Below the pieces are notes generated by a model. It did no database searches, was not told the origin of the DNA, and saw only the letters and a list, made by a program, of their open reading frames with translations. The position numbers and the translations under genes are program-made. This document shows positions 51,477 to 63,265 of a DNA stretch of 64,000 nt, in pieces (positions within the stretch are counted from its first letter, which is position 1; each line of letters opens with the position of its first letter). The DNA is from CAWFLT01 sp963816795 (GTDB taxonomy: Bacteria; Acidobacteriota; Vicinamibacteria; Vicinamibacterales; SCN-69-37): positions 62,001 through 126,000 of the forward strand of contig CAWFLT010000004.1 of assembly GCA_963816795.1 (NCBI GenBank), written 5' to 3'.

Positions 51477-51570
51477 GGGAGCGGCCTACGGCGCAGCGGC
51501 CCCCAGCCTTCGCGCGGCACGATGGCGGCCGCGCTTCGGCACGGCCTCGCCGAAGCTTCGCGTAGGCGGG

Positions 51571-51886
51571 TCGAATCCTGCGCTCCCTTCGGCCCGGTTT
51601 CAGACTTCCGCCGTCGCGACCCTCGCAGTCGGCGCCAGTTCGCCCACCTACACGACGGGCAGGCGCGCGACGTGACGCCGTGTGCTTGGCAGTGCAGTGA
51701 CCAACTCGCAGCGCCTCATACTGAGCTGACCAGACAGCCCTACTCGATGGCCGAGATGAAGCACCGACCGTCTGCGCCGGGCGATCCGACACTCGGAGAC
51801 GAGGTGTGTTGCCGAGACGCGGCCGACTGCGAGGGCCGCGATGAGCGAGAGTCTGAAACCGGACCGGAGGGAGCGCCGGGGTTCGA
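51571..51886. repeat. Imperfect 63-bp inverted repeat pair
   Basis: 51571-51633 and 51822-51886 are reverse complements with roughly 80-85% identity (shared words: GCCGACTGCGAGGG, AGTCTGAAACCGG, GGGAGCGC, TTCGA). They are separated by 188 bp without a gene. The whole gap 51478-51932 has no protein-like frame. The arms could form a large stem or mark a decayed small mobile element. Confidence 0.65.
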
Positions 51887-51932
51887 GTGCCGGCTCCGTA
51901 GGCCTGAGCGCGCGTTAGTTCGCGCTGGCGCT

Positions 51933-52668
51933 CTACGCCGGTTTTCTGAAGATCGCGTCGTCGAGCGCGGACGTTGTGCTTGATCTCGCTGAAGCGGAGC
52001 ACGGCGGTGAAGTCCGCGGTCGTCTGGCGGATCGTGTGAGCGCGCTTGACGCCGTCAATCGGGCGGTAGTCGTCGTAGCTGGCCTCAACTTGCGTCGGGC
52101 CCTCCGGTCCTTGCCGGGTGATGATCTGACGGACCAGGAGGCCGGTCTCCGCGTCGAAGAAGAGCTTGACCGGCGCGCCTTCCGCCGGCGTGCCGACGAG
52201 GACGATGGCATCGCTGGTGCCGACCTTTTCGCGGCCGGATACTTCGAGCTTCGGATACTGCTGCTTGAGGGTCAGCTCCCTCGGGAACATCGCGCCGCGC
52301 CTCGCATCAGCTAACTCGGCGCCCGCTTTCACCCGCACCCCGTTCTGCGCGTCGCTGGCCCATCCCACGGTGCCATCGAACCCTTCGCGCTGAGCTTCCA
52401 TCCCGTCCAGCGTGACGACCTGCAACGCCTTGTTGGGACCTTTCTGGCTGAGCTCGATCGAGCCCTTCAGCTGGAAGTCCGGAACCTCCAAAGCGCCCAC
52501 GGCCCGAATCGACGTGACCTTCTCGAGGGCGGCCCGGCCGCCGACGGCGGCGATGGACTTTTCAATGACCTGGTCGACGGTGGGCAACGCGGGCGTCTGC
52601 GCGCTCGTGGACACACTCGCGACCACGACCGCGGCCGCAGTCGTGGCGACGCGAACCATCAATCTCAT
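51933..52668 (-). CDS. Outer-membrane lipoprotein-sorting-like protein
   Basis: About 245 residues, one frame change near 51975. Signal peptide VATTAAAVVVASVSTSAQ, then LPTVDQVIEKSIAAVGGRAA, VTSIRAVGALEVPDFQLKGS and GWASDAQNGVRV. The end reads AVLRFSEIKHNVALDDAIFR with a final KPA. The half-barrel text is the LolA/LolB-like fold common in Acidobacteriota secreted proteins; it may carry a lipid or a small hydrophobic ligand. Not a true LolA by sequence. Confidence 0.78.
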
Positions 52669-52963
52669 GTGGACCTCTCTTCTGAGTGTAGCGCAGCGGT
52701 GAGCCGCCTGACACTCGTGAATCGAGCGTCAACATTCTGGATGTGTGTATGCGGTTTGTTGAAGATTCTCCGCGCACGTCGGTTGCCTCTGTCGCGGGAC
52801 GAATGGGTTTCAACGGCTGACCAGTGCGGACCGCGACGTGCCGAGATCCGTCTGGCCGATGCCGCAGTCGCACTGTCTGATTCCGGAACGCGCGCTGGCC
52901 CTCGGCTTGCTCCCGGTGATCTGTCCGCCGTCAGTTCCTCGGGCGGCCTGATCGGGAGGCTCC

Positions 52964-55895
52964 ATGTTCGTGAATCTGTTCCGCAAGATGCCGATGACGA
53001 TCCTCGTGGCCGTGATCGTGATCGCCGCCGCGCGTCCCGCGGCGGCGCAGAATCCGACCGGCACCATCTCCGGTCGTGTGACGGACAGCGGCGGCCTGCC
53101 GGTCGCCGGAGCGACCGTGACCATCCAGTCGCCGAGCCTGCAGGGCACGCGGACGACCAGGACGTCCGAGAATGGCGATTACCACCTGCCGCTGCTGCCA
53201 CCCGGGGAATACTCACTGGTCTTCGAGCTCAGCCGGTTCGGAACGCAGAAGAGAACCGCCAAGGTCGCGGTCACTGAACCGGTCACATCGACGTCACGCT
53301 GCAGCCGGCGGGCGTCACAGAGGTCGTGGCGGTGCAGGCGAACGCCGACGCCTTCGCGACGACGATCCAGAGCGCGACCAACGTCAGGCAGGAGTTGCTC
53401 AACGCCCTGCCGACGGCCCGGACGGTGCTCTCAGCAGCCAATCTTTCGCCTTCCGTGCATGCCACCGGCCCGGACGGCAACCTCGTGATTTCCGGGGCGA
53501 TGTCTTACGAGAGCCTGTATCTCGTCAACGGCGTCCAGATTCAGGACAATCTCCGCCGCGAGCCGCTGTCGCTCTTCATTGAAGACGCGGTTCAGGAAAC
53601 GACGGTGTCGACGTCCGGCATCTCTGCGGAATACGGCCGGTTCACCGGCGGCATCGTGAACGCGATCACCCGGTCGGGCAGCAATACGCTCGCCGGTTCG
53701 TTCCGGGTGACGTTCACCAACGACGACTGGCGCATCGGTGTCGCCGTTCGGCGAGCCGAAGACGAGCGACGTGGTGCCGACCTACGAGTACACGCTGGGC
53801 GGCCCGGTCTGGCGCGATCGCACCTGGTTCTTCTTCGCGGGCCGGAACTTCGATCGATCGGCGGCCGAGCAGACCGGCTATACGAACATCCCGTACATCG
53901 CCGGCGTCAATGAGAAGCGATTCGAGGTGAAAGGCACGCAGTCGCTCGGTACGGCGCAGCGCTTCACCGGGTCCTACATGACGGTCCGGACCGAGGATCG
54001 GAACAGCGCGTATCCCGATCCGTCGGGCGTCATGGACCTGCGCACGCTCATCACCCGGCAGTTGCCGCAGGACCTGCTCTCGCTCAACTACGGCGGCGCC
54101 GTCGGCAACAACCTCTATCTCGAGGCGCAGTTCTCCCGCCGGCAGTTCACGTTCAAGAACAGCGGCGGGACGACGACCGATCTGATCCAAGGCACGCAGT
54201 TGCTCGATCAGCAGACCGGCGCGCTCTGGTGGGCGCCGGCGTTCTGCGGCGTCTGCGGCGACGAAGAGCGCGACAACCAGGGCCTGTTGTTGAAGGGCAG
54301 CTACTTCCTCTCCACCGGCCGCGGATCGCACAACGTCGTCTTCGGCTACGACACGTTCACGGACCAGCGCACCGTCAACAACCATCAGACCGCTTCCGAC
54401 TACCGGATTTACGCGACCGAGTCGATCCTCGACGGCGACAACGTCGTGCCGCGGTTGCTGCCGGATTTCGCCACCTGGATCGTCTGGTTCCCGATCACGG
54501 AAGCGAGCAAGGGCACGAACTTCCGCACCCACTCCTTCTTCGCCAACGACACGTGGCGCATGAACGACAAGTTGACGCTCAACCTGGGGCTTCGCTACGA
54601 CCGGAACCACGGCGAGGACGCGATCGGACAGCTCGTGGCCAGCGACAGCGGCTGGAGCCCGCGGCTCGGCGCGTCATGGGATCCGCAGGGCAACGGCAAC
54701 TGGACGATCAACGCCAGCTTCGCGAAGTACATCGCGGCGGTCGCCAACAACATCGCCGATTCGTCGTCCCCGGCCGGCACCCCGGCCGCCTACGCCTGGT
54801 ACTACCTCGGTCCCGCGATCAACGAGACGGCGCCGTACGTCACGACGGACGTCGCGTTGCGCCGGATGTTCGACTGGTTCAACGCCAACGGCGGCACGAA
54901 CCGGCAGACCTGGCTGACCGAGTTGCCGGGCGTCAACACGCGCATCGAAGACTCGCTGAAGTCGCCGAGCGTTCATGAGTTCACGGTCGGCGTCAGCCGG
55001 CGCCTCGGAACGCGCGGGCTGCTCCGCGCTGACGTCGTGCGCCGCAACTACCGCGACTTCTATGCCGATCGCACAGACACGACGACGGGGCAGGTGACCA
55101 ACGACCTCGGCGAGGCGTTCGACCTGACGCTCGTCGAGAACACGAATGCGGTGACGCGCCGGTACACCGCGCTCAACCTGTCGGGCTCGTATCGCATGGG
55201 CACCCGGCTGACCGCGGGAGGCAACTACACGCTCTCGAACCTGTTCGGCAACGTGAACGGCGAGAACATCCGCAGCGGACCGCTGACGTCCACGATCCTC
55301 CAGTTCCCGGAGTACTTCGACGCCGCCTGGAGCTTCCCGGAGGGCGACCTCGCCGCCGACCAGCGCCATCGCGTGCGCGCGTGGGCGACCATGGATCTGC
55401 CGTTCCCTTCGACGCTTGGCCGTCTCACGCATGGGCGTGCTCGAACAGGTCCAATCCGGTTCGCCGTACGGCGCCGTCGGCACGATTCACACCCAGCCCT
55501 ACGTGGCGGATCCGGGCTACCTGCGCCCGCCAGACACGGTGAACTATTTCTTCACGCCGCGTGACCAGTTCCGGACCGAGACGATGATGCGGACCGACCT
55601 CTCGTTCAACTACACGCACACGCTGGGCGGCAGCCGCCGCGAGATCTTCGCGAACTTCCATGTGCTGAACGTCTTCAACCAGTTCCAGTTGTTCGACATC
55701 TCCGGGACGTCGATCAACACGACGGTGCTGACCGAGGCGGACGACGCGACGCGGTTCCAGCCGTTCAACCCGTTCACGCAGACACCCGTGCAGGGCGTCC
55801 ACTGGGACTACGGCTCACAATTCGGCAAGGCGATCGCCGCCGACGCCTACACGCTGCCGAGGACGTTCAGGTTCTCGATCGGCGTCAGGTTTTAG
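52964..55895 (+). CDS. TonB-dependent receptor, Oar-like
   Basis: About 977 residues over four frames (changes near 53281, 53735 and 55425). Signal ILVAVIVIAAARPAAA, regulatory domain TGTISGRVTDSGGLPVAGAT, plug text QELLNALPTARTVLSAANLS, SYESLYLVNGVQIQDNLRRE and EYGRFTGGIVNAITRSGSNT, then the barrel (FFANDTWRMNDKLTLNLGLR), closing FRFSIGVRF. It is the shortest complete receptor in the window. A divergent 295-bp gap separates it from the lipoprotein-sorting-like gene; I see no clear operator there. It is followed by a compound hairpin. Confidence 0.9.
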
Positions 55896-55904
55896 AAGAC
55901 ACGA

Positions 55905-56040
55905 CGGTACGACTGGGTCGCGGGGAAGAACGTGCACCGGTGGCTGCGGTGCGCGGAACGAGCTGACGCGGGGCCAACTTTGCAAGAAAGTTGGCACAGC
56001 GCCAGCGCGTTCCTCGTACCCATCGGCACCCAGTCGTACC
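55905..56040. repeat. Nested palindromic element
   Basis: GGTACGACTGGGT (55910-55922) pairs with ACCCAGTCGTACC (near 56028-56040), and inside lies the perfect hairpin GCCAACTTT-GCAAG-AAAGTTGGC (55974-55996). It fills the gap between the receptor stop and the convergent phosphodiesterase, so it could end both transcripts. Confidence 0.55.
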
Positions 56041-56072
56041 TAGCACCGTAGCACGTGCCGTACCTAGCATCC

Positions 56073-57296
56073 TTATTTAATCCACCCTCTCGTCTTCGCC
56101 GCGTCTCCGTCATTCTTCGCAGCGGCGAGCCCGAGCACTTGACACATGAACTCATAGAGATGCACGTTCTCGATCGGCGGCACGACGAGGCCTTGTGCCA
56201 GGCGAGGGCCGGCGGCGATGAAGAGGCCGTGCATGTCGCGAACGTCGGGGCGTACCCGTGCGCGCCGCCGATCGTCCGGCCCGCGGCCTTGTTCTTGATC
56301 GCGTTGTCCCGCCACGTCACAGTCCATCCGCCTTCGACCAGGCCGACGATCGCCGGCACGCGCGGATGCGAGCCGTAGTGCAGGGCCGGAGGCAGCTCTG
56401 CCTTGCGGTACACGGTCAGAGAAGGATGCTTGCCCGCTAACTGGCGAAAAATCGTGTCCGCGTCCGTCTTCGCGCCAGGATTGAGCGACATGCTCGCGCC
56501 GAGATCGACCACTTCCACGTCTTCCCGTACGACGTAGTCATCGAGCAGGATGAGCCGATTGAGACTGGTCTCGGCCAGTCCGTGATCGGAGACGACGACG
56601 ATCGTCGTGCGGGCGAGCGCGCCCGACTGCTCGAGACCCGACACGAGCCGGCCGACCAGGTCGTCGAGACGCGCGGCGGCAGCCAGCGCGTCGTCGGACT
56701 CGGGACCGGCACGATGGGCCGCGGAGTCGACGTCGCTGAAGTACAGCGTGATCAACGAGGGGCGCTCGGCGTCGGGCAGCGCCATCCAGTCGAGCACCTG
56801 CTTCACGCGCTCGGCATTCGGAAAGGCATCGTCGTACGGCTTCCAATAGGTCGGATGCACGGCCTCCGACCCCGGCCAGAACATCGACGCGCTCTTCTGT
56901 CCCTGCCGGATGGCCGTCGTCCAGATCGGCTCGCCGCCCCACCACCTGGGATCTTTGGCCGTCGGCGTGTTCAGCCCGAAGCGATCCGGCCCGATCGTGC
57001 GGTCGAAGATCGAGTTCGACACGATGCCGTGATGATCCGGATAGAGGCCGGTGACGATCGTGTAGTGATTCGGAAAGGTCGAGGTGGGGAAGGATGGGAT
57101 GAGCGCCTCTGCACGGATGCCACGCGCCGCCAGGGCACGGAGGTTGGGCGCCTGGGCGCGCGAGAGGTAGTCCCAGCGCCAACCATCGAGCGAGATCAGG
57201 ATGAGGGTCGGCCGTGCTGGAGTCTGCGCCGGGACCGCCAGTCCGGCGGCCTAGGACCAAGAGAGAAACGATAACGACGCGGACGACTTGGGGCAT
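56073..57296 (-). CDS. Nucleotide pyrophosphatase/phosphodiesterase-like protein
   Basis: About 407 residues, with frame changes near 57255, 57020 and 56250. An exported start (MPQVVRVVIVSLLVL) is followed by TLILISLDGWRWDYLS (Asp), ALIPSFPTSTFPNHYTIVTG (nucleophile Thr), YPDHHGIV, LYFSDVDSAAHRAGP (Asp and His), TTIVVVSDHGLAE (Asp and His) and GGAHGYAP (His). This is the alkaline-phosphatase superfamily, ENPP type, with both zinc sites complete. It cleaves phosphodiester or pyrophosphate bonds outside the cytoplasm. It ends LAAAKNDGDAAKTRGWIK. Confidence 0.87.
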
Positions 57297-57317
57297 CAAA
57301 GTCAAGCGGGCAGGCGC

Positions 57318-57425
57318 TCCAATATTACAGGCGCGGGGCCCCACCCCCGCGCCTCGGGCCCGCGCCTTAAGGCGGCGCGGGGTGTCCACTTGTTCTTCTC
57401 CGTGCCCTCTAGCTCTTCTCCGTGA
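57318..57425. repeat. GGGGCCCC repeat, fifth locus
   Basis: 'ttacaggcgcggggccccacccccgcgcctcggg' near 57326, then 'ggcggcgcggggtgtccac' and 'cttctccgtgccctctagctcttctccgtg'. The order of words is the same as at 9758 and 27365, so the block is one composite element. Confidence 0.75.
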
Positions 57426-57427
57426 CC

Positions 57428-58338
57428 TCATCCGGCGATCTTTCGCCGGCGCCCGGACAGTGACGCCGCGGCGTTTGACGGTCACGCTCAGCTTCCGCGC
57501 GGATTTGGTGTCGGCACCGGCTTCAAAGACGATCGCGTACTGGTTGAGGAGATCATGCGCGACCGCTTCGAGCGCTTTGCTCAGGCCGGTCGCGACCGTG
57601 ATCTCATGGCGTCGCCCGCCTGACAGGCGCGGACCGTCGCCAAGGACGGCGTTCCGGTTGTTCTGATCGGTCGTCCACTCATCGCCCTGGGCATTGCCGC
57701 TCTCGACCAGCGCGCGGTTCATTTGCCGCAACGTTGGCTTTCCGATCGCCACGACGTGCAGGGACGCGCGGCTGCGTTCGAGCGCCTGAAGCACGGCCGA
57801 CGCGGGCCGCGGGTTGCTGAACTGTTCGCCTTCGAAGGTCACGACGACGATGACCGGGCGCGCGGCCTCACGGCGTTTGAGCTCTTCGGCCGCTTCGGCG
57901 ACAGCGTCCAGGATCAGGCCGCCGGCCGGACCGCTGCGCCAGACGAGGCGCTGAATGCCGGCCATCATGATCGGCGCGCTGGACGTGTAGTCGAAGACCC
58001 GCGCGACTGACGGCACGACCGTGGCGAGCGAGACTTCGGCGCGTCCTTGCACGCGCACGACGAACGCCGCGAGTGCCGAGCGAATCTCGTTGATGTCCGA
58101 GCTCTTGTCGTCGATCAGCACCGCGATCGACAGCGGCGCGATCGGCGGCGCCGCCTCCAGTACCTTGCGCGACTTGCCATCCTCTTTGATCTCGAAGTCG
58201 GCGGCGGAGAGGGTGGGCAACGGCCCCATTCTTCTCGCCGACCACCGTCACGTAGACCGTGCGGTTGGTTTGTGGCGGCGAAGCGCTGAAGAGCAGCGCG
58301 CACGCGCACGCTGAGCAACGCCGCAGGGCGGAAGCCCA
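57428..58338 (-). CDS. Secreted VWA-domain protein
   Basis: About 303 residues in two or three frames (changes near 58235 and 57440). The ATG at 58338 has GGAGAAAA upstream; signal text is FRPAALLSVRVRALLFSA. Then comes VYVTVVGEKN and GPLPTLSAADFEIKEDGKSR, and the VWA core PLSIAVLIDDKSSDINEIRS, with DDKSS in place of DxSxS (Asp and Ser kept). It has VIVVVTFEGEQF and ends NQYAIVFEAGADTKSARKLS. The metal site is degenerate. The stop is one base out of the longest frame, at 57428. Confidence 0.8.
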
Positions 58339-58372
58339 TGTTTTCTCCAGCTAGAGGCCACTGGCGAAGAGC

Positions 58373-58501
58373 TAGCTGCCACGGCGCGGGGCCGCGCGCT
58401 CCGCTGCGTTCTTCTCCGTGCTCTCGCAGCTCTGGCGCGGGCCGCGCCCCCGCGCCTCGGGCCCGTGCCACTCTCGGCGCGGTTCCTCCGTGTCCTCGTT
58501 C
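58373..58501. repeat. GGGGCCCC repeat, sixth locus (degenerate)
   Basis: 'acggcgcggggccgcgcgctccgctgcgttcttctccgtg' and 'ggcgcgggccgcgcccccgcgcctcggg', then 'ctccgtgtcctcgttctta' directly at the receptor stop, exactly as at 27541. The core palindrome is damaged here. Confidence 0.55.
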
Positions 58502-61500
58502 TTAGAAGCGAGAACCGAATCGCACCCTGCATGATGCGCGGGTCGCGAGCCGACGTCGCCTTCCCGAATGCGGCGCCGTTCACCAGCTCACCCGCCGGGT
58601 TGAACTGCGCGGTGAGGTTGATGCCCGACCAGTTCACCGTGTTGAACACGTTGTACATCTCCCAGCGGATCTGGATCCGCTTCGAGCCGCCCATCTGGAA
58701 GTTCTTGAACAGTGACAGGTCCGTGTTCTTGATCCACGGCAACCGGATGAATCGCGCCGGGGCATTCCCGAGGTCCAGCCGGCCTGACGGACGCGCGAAT
58801 GCCGCCGGATTCACGTACGAGCCCGTGCCATCGGGATTCGGATCGCGATTGTCTCCGCTCATCGGATCGATCCCGGTCAGGACGATGCGACCGCCGGCGC
58901 CGCCGCCGTAGAAGTCGAAGTTGTCGGTCGTCGAGAAGTTCACGCCGACCCAGTCGCCCGAGACGAACGCGGTGTTGCCCGAGAGCTGCCAGCCGTCGAG
59001 CGCGCCGCGAGTCAGCGCGTTGTCCCACAACCTGCTGCCGTTCGGCACATCCCAGGTGTAGCTGATGGTCAGGTTGTGCAGCTGCGTGCCGGCCGTGGGC
59101 GCGCGCCAGAACCAGTCCTGGTCCGCCGCGACGTACGGGCTGGTGACGCGCCGGTCGTACCCCTTCGCCAGCGTGTAGGCCAACGCGAACTGGAGGCCCT
59201 TGATGTACCGCCGGTTGAGCTGTACCTGCAGGGAGTTGTAATCCGTGTCGCCGGTGTTCTGGCGAACCCCGATGCCGGCGTAGCCCCGATAGGGCCGCAG
59301 GAAGTTGGCCGGCAGGACGCCCCCGGTCTGCGGATTGATGTTCTCCGGGTGGACGTCGATGAAGTTGGTGCCATACGGCAGATCGTTGTACTGGTAGGTC
59401 ACCTCGATCCGCTCCGTCTTGCTGCCGGCATAGGTCACGTCGACCACCGTGCCCCAGCCCAGCTCGCGCTGGATCCCGACCGAGTAGTTCAAGGATTGCG
59501 GCGTCGGCGCATCATGCTGGAACCCGGTCACGCCGCTCGGCGTCTTGTCGAAGGCCGCTTGCGCCTCGGGCGTCTGCATCAACGCGATGGTGGAGTAGCG
59601 CAGAATCGGGTTGTTCTGCGCGGGTGGCTGCCGCCCCAGGACGTCGAGCCCGTTGGCGTTGACGAATCCGTTGTGGTAGCGGCCGAGGCTCGCGTGCAGC
59701 GACGTCTTGCCGCTGCCCGTGATGTCCCACGCGACGCCGACGCGGCCCTCGGGCTGGATGCCCTGGCTCACGCGGAAGCCGATGCCGTAGCGTCGGCCAC
59801 TCGTCGTTGGTCACCATGCCGTTGTAGGGGTCACCGGTGTTCGGCACGAACGAGCCGACGTACACCTGCGGCTTGAGCTCGAGGGTCACGGGGTTCTGCG
59901 CCAGGTTGACGTTGTTCACCCGCACCGGCTGGTAGAGCAGCGGGGATCCTCCCGCGATGTACCGATCGGGATCCCACGACGCGGAACGCGTGCCTTCGCC
60001 GGTCGACGCCCACGGACGGAACCACAGGAATCTCATCCCGTAGTCCACCGTCAGCGTCGAGCTGACCTTCCACGTGTCCTGCCCGTAGAACTCGACCGTG
60101 GGCCGGCTCGCCCTTCACGTCGGCGAAGCCGTCGGTCTCGGTGTAGGTGGTGAAGTTGCCCAGCAGCGCATTCGCGTAGCCGTAGTTGGTGTCCAGCGTG
60201 TTCGCGCTGTCCACACTGAAGTTGTAGTCACCCGCCCAGGCACCGCCGCTCACACCCCCCTCTGCCTTCCGAATTGAGGGAGCGCTCGTAGTAGATGCCG
60301 GCCTTGAACGAATGATTGCCGCGCAGGTAGGTCACGTTGGACCGGACCGACGACAGCCAGGCCACGCCTCGGTCGGACAGGCGGCTGTCGTAGCTGAAGT
60401 TGGGCGACCCGCCCGCCACGCCGAAGGTGACCTTGGGCAGGACGTCGCGCGGGTTCAATTCGGGATGGAACTGCGGCACCGTGTAGCTCGCGTTCGCGCG
60501 GCTCGCCTTGGTCCACTCCGTGTCGTTCAGCGGATAGAAGACTTCCGTCTGCCGCCGAGCGCCGAAGTCCGTGTCCCACACCAGGTTCGACCGCAGCACC
60601 TTGGTGTAGTTGCCGCTGAAGCCGCGGTCCGTGTTCTTGTAGTGCGCGAAGAACCACTGCCAGTTCGACGGCCCCGCCGTGATCCGGGCGCCGGTTTGGT
60701 CCTGCCACCAGTCCTTGAACGTGAACGAGAAGCTGTCGTTCGACGTCGGCCGCCAGTCGATCCGGACGATGTTGTTGAGCTTCGGAATGTCGATGACTTC
60801 TTCCGTGTCGTAGTTGTAGTTGCCCTGCGTCGTCCGCGGGTCGTACTCCGGCAGCGGCATCAGGTTGAGCATGGCTTGCATGTGGTTCGGGTTGATCATC
60901 GACTGCGGGATGATGTTGTCGTCGAAGCAGCCCGGCCCGCCGGTCGCGGCGTTGCACGCGAGACCGACCTTGCGCGGGTCGCGGATGTTGATCAGCTGGC
61001 CCTGCGCGTTGTACGTCTGCGAGAAGTCGCCCTGCCGTTCGAGCGCCGACGGCATCCGCCACGTCTGCACGCTCTGCGGCCGCTGCACCTGCGGCGCTTC
61101 CATCGAGTAGAAGAAGAACAGCTTCCTCTGTTGCTTGCCCACTGGGCCGCCGACGTTGGCGCCGTACGTGTTGAACCGGTACTTGGGTGGGAAGGGGTCG
61201 ATCCCCTGGAGCCGCTGCGTCCGTTCCCGGAAGAACTCCGTGCTGTTGAACCGCTCGTGCCGGCCGTAGTAGTAGAGGCTCCCGCGATACTGCGACGTGC
61301 CGCCGCGGGTGACGATCTGCAGCTGGGATCCGCCTGACTGGCCGTACTCGGCGCGATAGGAGTTGTTGAGCAGCCGCACCTCGGCGATCGCGTCCAGGTT
61401 GACCATCTGCGCGTTCATGCCGCTGTTGCCCACTTCGTTGGCGACGACGCCGTCGATGATGACCTTGCTCCAATCGGCCGGCAGGCCGCCGACGGACGGC

Positions 61501-62066
61501 ATGTCCACACCGAACCCGCCGCCCATGGAGTCGACCGGCGTCGTGTAGCGAACGCCGGGGAGCAGCCGCATGAGCGACGTCACGTCGCGGCCAAGCACCT
61601 GGATCTGCTCGATCTGCGTCCGCGTGATGACGCCGCCGTGCTGCGTCTCTTCGGTGTTGACCTGCGTGCCGGTGGCGGTGACGCTGACGGCATCCGTCAG
61701 GCCGCCGACGACGAGGCGGACCGACCCGATCGAGACGCGCTCGCTCGAGCTGACGACGACGCCCTTGCGCTCGAACGTGCCGAAGCCCTGAAGCGCGATG
61801 CGGACGGTATAGGTGCCCGGCGCGAGGCTGGTGACCTGGAAGGTCCCGCGCTCAGCATCGGTGACAGCGGTACGGGTTTCGGTCGTGCCTTCGTGGATGA
61901 CGGTCACCGTGGCGCCCGGCACCACGGCGCCTTGTGGATCGAGGACGGTGCCCGCGATGACGCCGCTCGTCGTCTGGGCCGACGACAGGCGTGGTAGCGC
62001 GACGACGGACGCGACGGTGATCAACAGGATCAGCGCGCGCAGAAGCGCCGAACGGACGGTCGACAT
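58502..62066 (-). CDS. TonB-dependent receptor, Oar-like
   Basis: About 1,190 residues over four or five frames (changes near 60245, 60100, 59800 and 58510). Signal ALILLITVASVVALPRLSSA, regulatory domain SGVIAGTVLDPQGAVVPGAT, plug GRDVTSLMRLLPGVRYTTPV and VDMPSVGGLPADWSKVIIDG, YGQSGGSQLQIVTRGGTSQY, then a large barrel with MQGAIRF and the end RF. It is divergent from the ThuA gene over a 159-bp gap that holds a 19-nt palindrome, so the two may be co-regulated. Confidence 0.9.
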
Positions 62067-62091
62067 ATTTCCTCCCCGGCAGCTGACCGTC

Positions 62092-62110
62092 ACGAGTCGT
62101 CACGACTCGT
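62092..62110. promoter_or_regulatory. 19-nt palindrome, candidate operator
   Basis: ACGAGTCGT-C-ACGACTCGT is a perfect palindrome with one central base, in the gap between the divergent receptor and ThuA genes, 26 bp from the receptor start and 115 bp from ThuA. Size and symmetry suit a LacI/TetR-type dimer. No regulator gene is near. Confidence 0.45.
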
Positions 62111-62225
62111 CTGAGGAGGAACGCGTGACGCGCTCTGACGGCGGCGAATCGTATATTATCGGGCGACAGTAGAGTGAAACCTGAGCCGAGTCAAGCTCGG
62201 TGACGCCGTCAGTGCTGGGAGCGAC

Positions 62226-63250
62226 ATGAACCTGCGGCTTGCGATCCTCGTTCCCGCCATGGCCTCGGTGGCGCTGTTGGGCGCGACCGTCCCGCAGAAT
62301 CCGCATCTCGTCATCTATCAAGGCGACCGCGGACCCGGCGCCGGGAAGCACATCGTGTTCCTCGCCGGTGACCATGAGTATCGCGGCGAAGAGTCGCTGC
62401 CGGCGCTGGCGCGAATCCTGGCCAGACACTACGGCTTCAAGTGCAGCGTGTTCTTCACGACCGATCCGGCCACCGGGTTCATCGAGCCGGGCAGCTCGAA
62501 CATCGCCGGGCTGGAGGCGCTCCGCACGGCCGACCTGATGGTCGTCTTCTTGCGCTTCCAGGACTTTCCCGATGCCGAGATGCAGCACATCGTGGACTAC
62601 CTCGATCGCGGGGGACCGGTCGTCGGATTTCGCACCGCGACGCACGCCTTTCAGATCAGGCGCCCCGACGCGAAGTTCGTGAAGTACACCTGGAACAACA
62701 AGGCCCCGGAGTACACCGGCGGCTTCGGACGGCAGGTCCTCGGCGAGACGTGGGTCTCGCACTACGGGACCAACCACAGGCAGAGCTCACGACTGCTGCT
62801 CGCAGGCCGACCAGGCGTCGCCATCCGATCCTGCGCGGCGTCAAGGACGTCTGGGCCCAGTCCGGCGGCTACACCGCGGACCCGATTGCGGGCAGCACGG
62901 GTACTGGCGCTCGGGCAGATTCTGAACGGCATGACCCCGGACTCGCCGCCCGCTCCCGACAAGAAGGAGATGCCGGTGGCGTGGGTGCCGGACGTATGCG
63001 AGCGCCGCCGGCCGGACCGGCCGCGTGTTCACGACGACGCACGGCGCGTCCGAGGACTTGCTGAATGAAGGATTCCGGCGCCTGGCCGTGAACGGCCTGC
63101 TCTGGGCGGCGGGTCTCGACGCCAGCATTCGGCCCGACGGCCCGATCGACTTCGTCGGACCGTTCAACCCGACGACCTACAATTTCAACGGGTTCGTGAA
63201 GGGTCTGAAGCCCAGCGACATGGCCGGGTGGGACACCCCGATACCGAAGA
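62226..63250 (+). CDS. Secreted ThuA-like protein
   Basis: About 341 residues over three frames (changes near 62800 and 62995). Signal AILVPAMASVALLGATV. It reads KHIVFLAGDHEYRGEESLPA, GFKCSVFFTTDPATGFIEPG, ADLMVVFLRFQDFPDAEMQH and VVGFRTATHAFQIRRPD, then GRVFTTTHGASEDLLNEGFR and LAVNGLLWAAGLDASIRPDG. This is the trehalose-utilisation-like fold seen in plant-polymer gene sets. The stop is one base out of the read frame, about 63250. It overlaps nothing; the next gene starts about 15 bp later. Confidence 0.82.
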
Positions 63251-63265
63251 AAGTAGAATCCTCAC

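Noticed and set aside
51855..51900. A GGGGTTCGA stretch with CCGG/CCGG arms considered as a tRNA T-arm
   Set aside because: No acceptor, D-arm or anticodon stem can be placed around it, and the loop is too long.
56538..58229. A long minus-strand frame joining a VWA protein to a phosphodiesterase
   Set aside because: It crosses a repeat block and the signal peptide of the phosphodiesterase, and leaves that gene's real frame; two genes with indels explain it.
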